Shown piece by piece: positions 1 through 6,250 of a DNA stretch of 64,000 nt. Every line of letters begins with the position of its first letter. The stretch's first letter is position 1. The notes under the pieces were generated by a model. The model searched no databases. It saw only the letters and a program-made list of their open reading frames with translations, and had not been told where the DNA came from. The stretch comes from Terriglobia bacterium. Its GTDB lineage: Bacteria > Acidobacteriota > Polarisedimenticolia > Polarisedimenticolales > JAIQFR01. The translations under genes were made by a program, and so were the position numbers. The stretch lies in NCBI GenBank assembly GCA_020073205.1, contig JAIQFR010000001.1, positions 62,001 to 126,000 of the forward strand. The letters are read 5' to 3'.

Positions 1-15
1 GGAGGCCGCGGAGAA

Positions 16-984
16 GTGACCGGGCGACGGTCCCGGCTTGACATCGCTGCACCCCGCGACCACAGTGTCTCCCCCGTGCGCACCCTGCGACTTGCCTCGC
101 GCGATCTCCCCCTGGCCGGCCTCGTCCACCTCGGGGTCATCTACCTGGTCTGGGGGAGCACCTACTTGGCCATCCGGGTCGCCGTGCGCGGCGACGCGGG
201 CTTCGCACCGTTCACCCTGGGCGCGCTCCGCGTGATTCCGGGCGGGATCCTCCTGCTCCTGTGGGCCGCGGCGCGGCGGGAGCGGATCCGCCCCACGCGC
301 GACGAGGCGGCTCTCCTCCTGGCGACGGGCTTGCTCATGTGGCTGGGCGGAAACGGCCTGGTGAACTGGGCGGAGCAACGCCTGGACTCGGGCTACACGG
401 CGTTGCTCATCGGCACGACGCCTCTCTGGGTCGCGGCCATGGAGGCTCTCCTCGATCGCCGGGTCCCCTCGCCGCGGTTCGTGGGCTCGCTCCTCGTCGG
501 CTTCGCCGGACTGGCCACGCTCACGCTTCCCGTGCTCCGCGCGGGTTCGCGCGGAGACGCCTGGGCCACGGCGGGGCTCGTTCTCGCGCCGATCTCCTGG
601 GGGGCGGGGACGATTCTCTATCACCGCCGCCCCCTGAAGCTCTCTCCCAGGGTGACGTCCGGGTTTCAGCAGGCGTTCGCAGGGATCGGTTTCGCGGTCA
701 CCGCGCGAGTCTTCGGCGAGAGACCTCCGCCGGCACTGGCGGCGAGGGAGGCGTGGTTGGCGTGGGGGTATCTCACCCTCTTCGGGTCGGTCCTGGCCTT
801 CACCTCGTACCTGCGAGCGCTGCGCGCGCTCCCGACCAGCATCGTGACCACCTACGCCTACGTGAACCCGGTCGTGGCGGTTTTCCTCGGCTGGTTCCTG
901 CTGCACGAGCCGGTCACGCCGTGGACCCTGGGGGGCACCGCGCTCATCCTCGCGGGTGTGGCCGGCGTTTTCGCGAATCGCTGA
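16..984 (+). CDS. EamA/DMT-family membrane transporter
   Basis: A 322-residue multi-pass inner-membrane protein of the drug/metabolite transporter superfamily. These proteins usually export amino acids, metabolites or drugs, and the substrate cannot be read from sequence. Two tandem EamA halves (about residues 35-165 and 180-320) are visible as repeated hydrophobic helices. The first half has the family-typical VWGSTYLAIR stretch and the second half ends with a conserved EPVTPW...G pattern. The start is GTG at 16; GGAG at 1-4 could serve as ribosome-binding site, although spacing is long and a later start near the first helix is possible. The gene lies alone upstream of the cassette array and shares no operon with it. 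Confidence 0.9.
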   Translation: MTGRRSRLDIAAPRDHSVSPVRTLRLASRDLPLAGLVHLGVIYLVWGSTYLAIRVAVRGDAGFAPFTLGALRVIPGGILLLLWAAARRERIRPTRDEAALLLATGLLMWLGGNGLVNWAEQRLDSGYTALLIGTTPLWVAAMEALLDRRVPSPRFVGSLLVGFAGLATLTLPVLRAGSRGDAWATAGLVLAPISWGAGTILYHRRPLKLSPRVTSGFQQAFAGIGFAVTARVFGERPPPALAAREAWLAWGYLTLFGSVLAFTSYLRALRALPTSIVTTYAYVNPVVAVFLGWFLLHEPVTPWTLGGTALILAGVAGVFANR

Positions 985-1427
985 GAGGATCCATACGCGA
1001 GTTCCCTGGCCGCCACGGGGACGGGTTCGCCTCCGGGGGGACGAGGCATTCAAGCTATCGCCTGGAAGACTAGCGCCGGATCCTCGTCCCGTCGGTTCGG
1101 AGCCAAGCGGTGAAAATACCATCGGAAGGGTGTCCAGGCTGGCGTGCCGCTCGTGTTTGCCTCAAGCGGGAGCGGCGCGGCAACTCCACAGCACGCACCG
1201 TGCTGCAGCGGCAGAATCTCGCGACTTCGCTTGCATTAGCAGTAGGTTGGGCGTAGACATCGTGCAGCGAGGCTGCGGTTGGAGGACGAAGGGACTGCCG
1301 CCCCGGCCGTAGAGGTTCGAGCCATGCCAGCGGACGACAGAAGTTCGCATAAAACGATAAAGGTGACCGGCCTTACCCATAAGAGAGTTCGGCCGAATAC
1401 AAGTTAGCCAGTCTGAAGGCGGCGAAG
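985..1427. other. Intergenic region before the cassette array, no gene seen
   Basis: No open frame here has convincing coding character on either strand. The base composition becomes visibly less GC-rich toward 1330-1420. Two integron core-like heptamers occur (GTTGGGC at 1246-1252 and GTTAGCC at 1403-1409), but neither has a clear partner arm, so I do not call an attC or attI site. No integrase gene is present. Confidence 0.5.
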
Positions 1428-1859
1428 ATGTATGAACGCAAGGGCCCAAATGGGGAGCCGATCCTGACGGATCCTGACGCAGAATCCACGAGTCCAGTCC
1501 TCCCAGCGTTTCTAGCCAGGCCAAACGGCGCACCTGTCTATCATGGTTTCCCGATAGTTGAAGAAACGATGACCGACAACTGGCGGTACGGGGCGATCAC
1601 TGCCTTTCAGGGTTTGAATCCGCGCGTGGCAGGCGATGGGTTTGTCGTCGCACCGGACAACAGTCGAGCCGGGTTGGTGTGGTCGGTGGGTAGCTTTCCG
1701 ACCGAAGTCATCAGCGAGCCAACCCCGGAAAGGTGGGGCGTGTATTCGATTGCGTTTCCTCGGGCGGTCTCGACTATCGAAGACCTGGTCGCTTGCTTTC
1801 GTCACGTCTTGCCGGAGCTGAAATCGATCTATGGGAAGATCCACGGGCACGCTGGCTAA
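1428..1859 (+). CDS. Cassette-encoded hypothetical protein
   Basis: A 143-residue soluble protein I do not recognise. It has no signal peptide and no membrane helix. The N-terminus is Pro/Gly/Asp-rich (MYERKGPNGEPI...), the middle carries aromatic patches such as DNWRYGAITAFQ and GLVWSVGSF, and the C-terminus forms an amphipathic helix (EDLVACFRHVLPELKSIY). The size and compact predicted alpha/beta make-up resemble many single-domain cassette proteins. The TAA stop (1857-1859) lies within the R'' box of the attC site that follows, as in ordinary gene cassettes. Base composition is less GC-extreme than in the chromosomal neighbours, which fits lateral acquisition. Function unknown. Confidence 0.7.
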   Translation: MYERKGPNGEPILTDPDAESTSPVLPAFLARPNGAPVYHGFPIVEETMTDNWRYGAITAFQGLNPRVAGDGFVVAPDNSRAGLVWSVGSFPTEVISEPTPERWGVYSIAFPRAVSTIEDLVACFRHVLPELKSIYGKIHGHAG

Positions 1860-1952
1860 CAGCCGCATCAACGCGACGGTCCTTGCGGTCACGCGCCTTG
1901 CGTGCGCAAGGCGCGCGCCCACACGGCCCGCGCGTTATGCGTGGCGTTAGAC
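1854..1952 (+). other. attC recombination site 1
   Basis: The 99-bp imperfect palindrome runs from GGCTAAC (1854-1860, R'') to GTTAGAC (1946-1952, R', a perfect GTTRRRY match). The arms pair as CTAAC..GCATCAACGC with GCGTTATGCGTGGCGTTAG, leaving unpaired bases as known attC sites do. The centre holds a second hairpin (CGCGCCTTGCGTGCGCAAGGCGCG). The crossover point would be 1946/1947. Confidence 0.85.
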
Positions 1953-2361
1953 AGCGTGAGAAAGACCTTGAGAAGATCGGCGATCGTAGTCCTCGTGATA
2001 TTGTCGATGGTGCTCGTGAACTGCATCCACCGTCAGCCCTTCTGCAAAGACGATCGCGATGAGTTTCCTGCCTCTTCCTTTTCGTTGACGGTAGTCCCGA
2101 GCAGCACAACGTTGACGATCGGCAGTACCGTTCCATTGACGTACGAATTGACCAACACGTGGTCCCACGCGGTTTCCGCATGCGCGGACGGTTGGGACAA
2201 CTACCATTTCACGCGGCCGGATGGTCGGAATCGGGGGAGGATCTCCGCTACATCCGATGGGATTGCTCTGGACGATATCGTTCGTTTTGACCTGCCCCCC
2301 GAAAACTGAGCCGTTTTGAATGAGAGTCCTCCAGGGGTATAAGGCCCCGCAGGAGGACGGG

Positions 2362-2628
2362 ATGAAGCGGTCGAGGTTCACGGAAGAGCAGATCATCGGG
2401 ATCCTGAAAGAGGTCGAGGGCGGACGGAAGATTCGCGAAGCGTGCCGGGCCCACGGCGTCAGCGAGCAGACGTACCACCGATGGAAGGCCAAGTACGGTG
2501 GCCTCGGGATCAGCGAGGCGCGACGGATCAAGCAGCTCGAGGAGGAGAATCGGCGGCTCAAGAAGCTCGTTGCCGACCTCTCCCTCGACAACCAGGCGCT
2601 CAAGGACATCGTCTCCCGAAAGTGGTGA
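2362..2628 (+). CDS. IS3-family transposase OrfA
   Basis: An 88-residue helix-turn-helix protein that binds the element ends. It begins MKRSRFTEEQIIGILKE, the standard OrfA start. The HTH lies around residues 20-45 (IREACRAHGVSEQTYHRWK) and a leucine-zipper-like coiled coil follows (EEENRRLKKLVADLSLDNQALK). A strong AGGAGG ribosome-binding site at 2351-2356 fixes the start. The C-terminus (VSRKW) overlaps the start of OrfB in the -1 frame, so OrfB is made by frameshifting or coupled reinitiation. Confidence 0.93.
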   Translation: MKRSRFTEEQIIGILKEVEGGRKIREACRAHGVSEQTYHRWKAKYGGLGISEARRIKQLEEENRRLKKLVADLSLDNQALKDIVSRKW

Positions 2629-3515
2629 AGCCCGCCGCGCGGCGTGAGGTCGTCCGCTACACGATGGCGACCCACGAGTTCAGCCAGAGACGCGCGTGCG
2701 GGCTGATTCGAATGAGCCGTAGCAGCTTTGCGTACTCGAGCCAGAGACGACCCGACGAGGAGATGCGGGAGCGGCTTCGCACGTTGGCCGGCCAGCGTCC
2801 GCGGTACGGATACCGACGACTTCATGTCCTGATGGGTCGTGAGGGGCACGTGGTCAACCACAAGCGTCTGTACAGGATCTATCGCGAGGAAGGGCTCGCG
2901 GTACGGCGGCGACGGCGCAAGCGCCTGGCGGCGTCGGCCAGGCAGCCGATGACCACGCCATCGCAGGTGAACGAGCGGTGGTCGATGGACTTCACCTCCG
3001 ACACGCTGGCCGATGGGCGAGCGTTCCGGACGTTCAACGTAGTGGACGACTTCTCGAGGGAGTGCCTGGTGCTGGAAGTGGACACGTCCCTTCCCGGAGT
3101 TCGTGTTGTTCGAGTGCTGGAGCGGCTGGTGGCGGCGCGAAGTTGCCCCAAGGCGATCGTGATCGACAATGGACCCGAGTTCACGGGGAAGGCGCTCGAC
3201 GCGTGGGCTTACCGGCGAGGCGTGCAGCTGCAGTTCATTCGACCCGGCAAGCCGGTCGAGAATGCGTTCATCGAGAGCTTCAACGGGAAGTTCCGCGACG
3301 AGTGCCTGAACGAGCACTGGTTCACCGGCCTCAACGACGCCCGATTCACCATCGAGACCTGGAGGCGGGACTACAATCTGGTGCGACCTCATAGCTCTCT
3401 GGGCGACTTGACGCCCACCGAGTTCGCGCGGCGATCTGCAGGTCTACGGTCGGCTCCGCCTCCCTCCGACCCGCAGATCGCGAAGAAGGAAACCATCAAC
3501 GGACTCCCACTCTAA
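2622..3515 (+). CDS. IS3-family transposase OrfB (DDE integrase core)
   Basis: A catalytic subunit of about 297 residues. An N-terminal HTH_21-like region (RRACGLIRMSRSSFAY; RYGYRRLHVLM) precedes an rve integrase core. The DDE triad is visible as WSMDFTSD, VIDNGPEF and ENAFIESFNGKFRDECL, followed by the typical YNLVRPHSSLGDLTPTEF. The frame is open upstream; the likely start is GTG 2622 or 2625, overlapping the OrfA stop as GTGGTGA. I see no classic A6G slippery run, so translational coupling is as likely as programmed frameshifting. No inactivating change is seen. Confidence 0.92.
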   Translation: MVKPAARREVVRYTMATHEFSQRRACGLIRMSRSSFAYSSQRRPDEEMRERLRTLAGQRPRYGYRRLHVLMGREGHVVNHKRLYRIYREEGLAVRRRRRKRLAASARQPMTTPSQVNERWSMDFTSDTLADGRAFRTFNVVDDFSRECLVLEVDTSLPGVRVVRVLERLVAARSCPKAIVIDNGPEFTGKALDAWAYRRGVQLQFIRPGKPVENAFIESFNGKFRDECLNEHWFTGLNDARFTIETWRRDYNLVRPHSSLGDLTPTEFARRSAGLRSAPPPSDPQIAKKETINGLPL

Positions 3516-3729
3516 ACGGCCAGAATCGGGGGGCAGGTCAGTTTGGCTCCGGGATCCACGCTGCGATGGACGCGGGACATTACGGTCCCCGACATCGGCG
3601 ACGGGCCGGCGACAGTCCGCGGAGTATTCCGCTCAGGTTGCGGATTGTGGACCGGCGCGGTCTAGTCCCAACCCGTACCGGTCACTCTCGTGAAATCGTC
3701 CGAATGACGTATGAAACGCTCAACACGCT

Positions 3730-3793
3730 GTCTAACAAGTCGTTCCAGGCGGCGGTCCGCCACGCGGCCCGCCGCTGAACGCACTCGTTGGGC
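3730..3793 (+). other. attC recombination site 2
   Basis: A 64-bp site with R'' GTCTAAC (3730-3736) and R' GTTGGGC (3787-3793, perfect GTTRRRY). The arms pair as TAACAAGTCGTTC with GAACGCACTCGTTG, and the centre is a GGCGG/CCGCC hairpin. It closely resembles the common TAACAAGT...CGTTGGGC attC type. It ends the lipoprotein/IS cassette. Confidence 0.88.
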
Positions 3794-3834
3794 CGACAGA
3801 CGCCAGACCACGGGACCGTGGTAAGGTGCTGGGT

Positions 3835-4059
3835 ATGAGCAACGAGGAAATCGAGGCCGAAGCCCTGAAGCTGGATCCAAAGGCAAGGGCACGGTTGGCC
3901 GAGAAGCTCCTAGAGAGCCTCGAAGCACTGTCGGATCGCGAGAATGAGCGGCTCTGGGCGGAAGAGGCCGACCGACGGGATGCCGAGTGGGACACGGCGC
4001 CGGGTGGCGCGCGTTCGGCGACCGATGTGCTTCGTGACGCTCGGGCCAAGCTGAAGTGA
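3835..4059 (+). CDS. Antitoxin of a RelE/ParE-type toxin-antitoxin pair
   Basis: A 74-residue acidic, helical protein of the TIGR02574-like addiction-module antitoxin type: MSNEEIEAEALKLDPKARARLAEKLLESLE followed by a charged tail. The pattern LDPKARARLAEKLLESL is characteristic of this family, in which the protein neutralises its partner toxin and represses the operon. Start is taken at ATG 3835; GTG 3826 in the same frame is an alternative. The stop abuts the toxin start (TGA then ATG at 4060), so the two are translationally coupled. It lies between attC sites 2 and 3, i.e. a toxin-antitoxin cassette, a class known to stabilise large arrays. Confidence 0.87.
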   Translation: MSNEEIEAEALKLDPKARARLAEKLLESLEALSDRENERLWAEEADRRDAEWDTAPGGARSATDVLRDARAKLK

Positions 4060-4353
4060 ATGGCTCCTCGCGATTTTCATCGTCTCGCGGACCGGGAGCT
4101 AAACGAGGCGGCGAAATATTACGAGATTGAAGGTTCGGGGCTGGGGTTCTCGTTCCTCAAGGAGGTCGAGCGGTGCTTGCAGTTGATCGCCGACCATCCC
4201 GATGCCGGGACGATCCTCCGGGGTTCCGTTCGTCGTCGCCTTCTTCGCAGGTTTCCCTACGCGCTTCTCTACAAGGTCAAGCCAACGGGTATCCGGGTTC
4301 TGGCGGTCATGAATCTCAAGCGCCGTCCCACGTACTGGGTTGGCCGAGAGTAA
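4060..4353 (+). CDS. RelE/ParE-family toxin
   Basis: A 97-residue basic protein with the RelE/ParE fold pattern: N-terminal helix (FHRLADRELNEAAKYYEIE), a second helix (LGFSFLKEVERCLQLIADHP), then basic beta strands (RRRLLRRFPYALLYKVKPTGIRVLAVMNLKRRP). The RRFPYALLYKV motif is typical of ParE-like members, which inhibit gyrase or cleave mRNA; which applies here cannot be told. It is directly downstream of its antitoxin with zero spacing. The stop TAA (4351-4353) is followed within 15 bp by attC 3. Confidence 0.88.
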   Translation: MAPRDFHRLADRELNEAAKYYEIEGSGLGFSFLKEVERCLQLIADHPDAGTILRGSVRRRLLRRFPYALLYKVKPTGIRVLAVMNLKRRPTYWVGRE

Positions 4354-4366
4354 CAAGTCGGCAGCG

Positions 4367-4466
4367 GCCCAACGCGCTGCAGCGGCCGGTCTCGCGTGTC
4401 ACGGCCCTTGTTGAGAAGCGCAAGGGCCGCGCCACGCGACCCCGCCGCTGAACCGGAGCGTCGGAC
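4367..4466 (+). other. attC recombination site 3 (imperfect)
   Basis: Proposed R'' GCCCAAC (4367-4373, fits RYYYAAC) and R' GTCGGAC (4460-4466, one mismatch to GTTRRRY). The arms pair as GCTGCAGCGG with CCGCTGAACCGGAGCG. A nested hairpin occurs in the centre (GCCCTTG...CAAGGGC at about 4404-4431). An alternative left end is TAACAAGTCGG at 4351. The mismatched core makes this weaker than sites 1 and 2. Confidence 0.65.
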
Positions 4467-4486
4467 GGACAGAGCTGAGAGGACGC

Positions 4487-4906
4487 ATGTCGCCGAGCGC
4501 ATTCCTTGACCGCGGTTCCCCACCCAGTGAACGGGCACTCGAAGCAATTCTGGGCAAGGGGAATGGCCTGTGGGCTGAGCTACGGGCTGATCTGTCCTCC
4601 GAATTCGCTCCGCTGAACGAGAAGTGGAGCTTCTCGGGAAAGTCCCACGGTTGGATTCTCCGGCTCCGGCAGAAGCGGAGGACGGTACTGTACATGGTGC
4701 CCTGTCCAGGGTACTTCGTGGCGTCGTTCGCGCTCGGCGAGAAGGCCTGCCAGGCAGCACGAGGAAGCGGACTTCCAGCGCGGGTACTCGAGATCATCCA
4801 GCATGGGCCCAAGTACCCCGAGGGCCGGGGCGTGCGGCTCGAGGTGCGCACCAAGAAGGACCTTGCGAACGTCGAAGAGCTGGCATCGATCAAGATGGCG
4901 GACTGA
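4487..4906 (+). CDS. DUF3788-family protein
   Basis: A 139-residue soluble protein. Its order of motifs matches DUF3788: LWAELRADL, then WSFSGKSHGWILRLRQKRRTVLYMVPCPGYFVASFALGEKA, then VLEIIQHGPKYPEGRGVRLEVRTKKDL and a C-terminal ELASIKM. The biochemical role of the family is not established, and members commonly turn up in accessory or cassette-borne DNA. It begins 20 bp after attC 3. No attC follows it, so either it is the last cassette with a lost site or it is chromosomal. Confidence 0.82.
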   Translation: MSPSAFLDRGSPPSERALEAILGKGNGLWAELRADLSSEFAPLNEKWSFSGKSHGWILRLRQKRRTVLYMVPCPGYFVASFALGEKACQAARGSGLPARVLEIIQHGPKYPEGRGVRLEVRTKKDLANVEELASIKMAD

Positions 4907-4956
4907 AAGGTCAAGAAGTTCGTGACCGAGGCGAACGAACAGACCTTCGACTCGCG

Positions 4957-6240
4957 CTACACGGCCTCGAGGACCAGCGCGATCCCCTGCCCGCCTCCGA
5001 TGCACATCGTGACCAGGCCGTAGCGCCTCGCCGTCCGGCGCAGCGCGTAAGCGCAGGTGAGCGTCAGCACGGCTCCCGTGGCCCCCAGGGGATGGCCGAG
5101 AGCGATCGCGTTCCCCATGGGATTGACCTTCTCGGGATCGATGCCCATCTTCTCGAAGTCGCGGACGCAGGCCAGAGCCTGCGGGGCGAACGCCTCGTTC
5201 AGCTCCACGTGGTCGATGGAGCCGCCGCTCACGCCCGCCGTCTCCAGGGCCTTGCGCGTCGCGGGGACAGGTCCCCACCCCATGATCTGCGGGTCGCAGG
5301 CGGCCACGCCCATCCCGACCACCCGCGCCAGCGCCTTGAGGCCGTATCGGTCCGCGTCGGATTCCCTGCCGATCACCATGGCCGCCGCACCGTCCACGAC
5401 GGCGCTGGCGTTCGCCGCCGTGATGATCCCGCCGGGCTCGAAGGCGGGAGGGAGACGTCCGATCTTCTCCAGGTTCACGTCATCGATGATGTGCGTGTCG
5501 TACTTGACCTCGGCGGGCACGGTCGCGCCGTCCCCTTCCACGGTCAAAGGCTCGATCTCCTCGTCGAACCAGCCGGCGTCCCTCGCCTTCTTCGCGAGGA
5601 CGTGCGAGCGGTAGCCGAACCGGTCGGCCTCCTCCCGCGTGATCGAGTAGCGCCGTCCCAGCTCCTCGGCGGTGTTCGCCATGGACATGCGCGCGCTCGG
5701 GTCGTAGAGGGACATGAGGAGCCCGTCCTGCAAGTGCGTTCCCGGGGGCAGGCTCCGGACGTCCACGGGGCCGTACTTCTGTACGGCCTCGCCGACCTTG
5801 CGCCCGCGGTAGTTGTAGAGAAGAAACGGGTACTGCATGCTCTCGGCGCCGCCCACGACCACGAACGGGCGCGCCTCGTCGTGACGGACGCCGGCGAGGA
5901 TCATCTCCGACCCGACGGCGAGAGCCTCCGCCCCGCTGCCGCAGATCCTCGCCACCGTCAGGGCGGGCACGTCGTCGGCGAGCCCGCCGCGCCATCTCAT
6001 CCCCTGGGCCGCATAGATCGAATCGCGGTGGCTGTGCATCGCCATGCCCATGACCACGTGTCCGACGAGGGCCTTGTCGATCTTCGTGCGGTCGAGCGCG
6101 GCGCGGATGGCCATGCCACCGAGCTGGGTGGCGGAGAAGCGCGAGAACAACCCCGGCTTGCTGTTGTCCAGGAGAATGTCCGCTCTCGGCGTCCGGCGTC
6201 CTCCGTCGAGGATCACGATGGTCCTGTCCTTGGTCGTCAT
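4957..6240 (-). CDS. Acetyl-CoA acyltransferase (thiolase, beta-oxidation)
   Basis: A 427-residue thiolase that cleaves 3-ketoacyl-CoA with CoA to acetyl-CoA and a shortened acyl-CoA. The nucleophilic Cys is at about residue 100 in ARICGSGAEAL. The other active-site blocks are NEAFAPQ, GNAIALGHPLGATGA and the C-terminal CIGGGQGIAL. Length is typical of FadI/FadA-type subunits. Start is ATG 6240, preceded at 5 nt by GGAG; the upstream in-frame GTG 6246 would lack that site. It lies 10 bp behind the HCDH-ECH fusion gene and is surely cotranscribed, giving a two-gene beta-oxidation complex. Confidence 0.93.
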   Translation of the reverse strand: MTTKDRTIVILDGGRRTPRADILLDNSKPGLFSRFSATQLGGMAIRAALDRTKIDKALVGHVVMGMAMHSHRDSIYAAQGMRWRGGLADDVPALTVARICGSGAEALAVGSEMILAGVRHDEARPFVVVGGAESMQYPFLLYNYRGRKVGEAVQKYGPVDVRSLPPGTHLQDGLLMSLYDPSARMSMANTAEELGRRYSITREEADRFGYRSHVLAKKARDAGWFDEEIEPLTVEGDGATVPAEVKYDTHIIDDVNLEKIGRLPPAFEPGGIITAANASAVVDGAAAMVIGRESDADRYGLKALARVVGMGVAACDPQIMGWGPVPATRKALETAGVSGGSIDHVELNEAFAPQALACVRDFEKMGIDPEKVNPMGNAIALGHPLGATGAVLTLTCAYALRRTARRYGLVTMCIGGGQGIALVLEAV

Positions 6241-6250
6241 GTTCACTCCG

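Larger units (their letters stand above)
2288..3540 (+). mobile_element. IS3-family insertion sequence (IS407-like group)
   Basis: A complete 1,253-bp element. The terminal inverted repeats begin TGACCTGCCCCCCGA at both ends (2288-2302 and the complement of 3526-3540), with weaker pairing inward through GCCGTTT. It is flanked by the direct repeat GTTT (2284-2287 and 3541-3544), the 4-bp duplication expected of the IS407 group. It carries overlapping orfA and orfB in the usual IS3 arrangement. Both frames are open and the DDE residues are present, so the element looks recent and potentially active. Confidence 0.92.
1956..3665 (+). pseudogene. Cassette lipoprotein gene interrupted by an IS3 element
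   Basis: The gene starts at GTG 1956, four bases after attC 1. It begins VRKTLRRSAIVV and continues with a hydrophobic stretch ending in LVNC, a lipoprotein signal with lipobox Cys. A beta-rich domain follows (SLTVVPSSTTLTIGS...), suggestive of a small BsuPI/Ig-like fold. The frame is cut at 2287 by the insertion sequence. If the IS and one copy of the 4-bp target repeat are removed, reading resumes in frame at 3545 (TTG GCT CCG ...) and runs to TAG 3663-3665. The ancestral product would be about 150 residues. The 5' part now reads into the IS and stops at 2309. Function unknown. Confidence 0.8.
1428..4906 (+). mobile_element. Integron gene-cassette array lacking an integrase (CALIN-like)
   Basis: Four short same-strand modules are separated by three attC-like sites at 1854-1952, 3730-3793 and 4367-4466. 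The modules hold an unknown ORF, a lipoprotein gene split by an IS, a toxin-antitoxin pair and a DUF3788 gene. Tight packing, promoterless ORFs, a stop codon embedded in the first attC and a toxin-antitoxin cassette are all typical of sedentary integron arrays. I see no intI gene and no clear attI site, so this is a cluster of attC sites without integrase, or the distal part of a larger array. The last gene has no recognisable attC behind it. Confidence 0.75.

Noticed and set aside
1175-1252. Possible attC ending in GTTGGGC at 1246-1252
   Set aside because: The core heptamer is good, but no left arm with RYYYAAC and complementary sequence could be found. The spacing also does not fit the next ORF.
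1403-1409. GTTAGCC as an attC or attI core just before the first cassette ORF
   Set aside because: The heptamer breaks GTTRRRY at one position, and no paired arm exists upstream.
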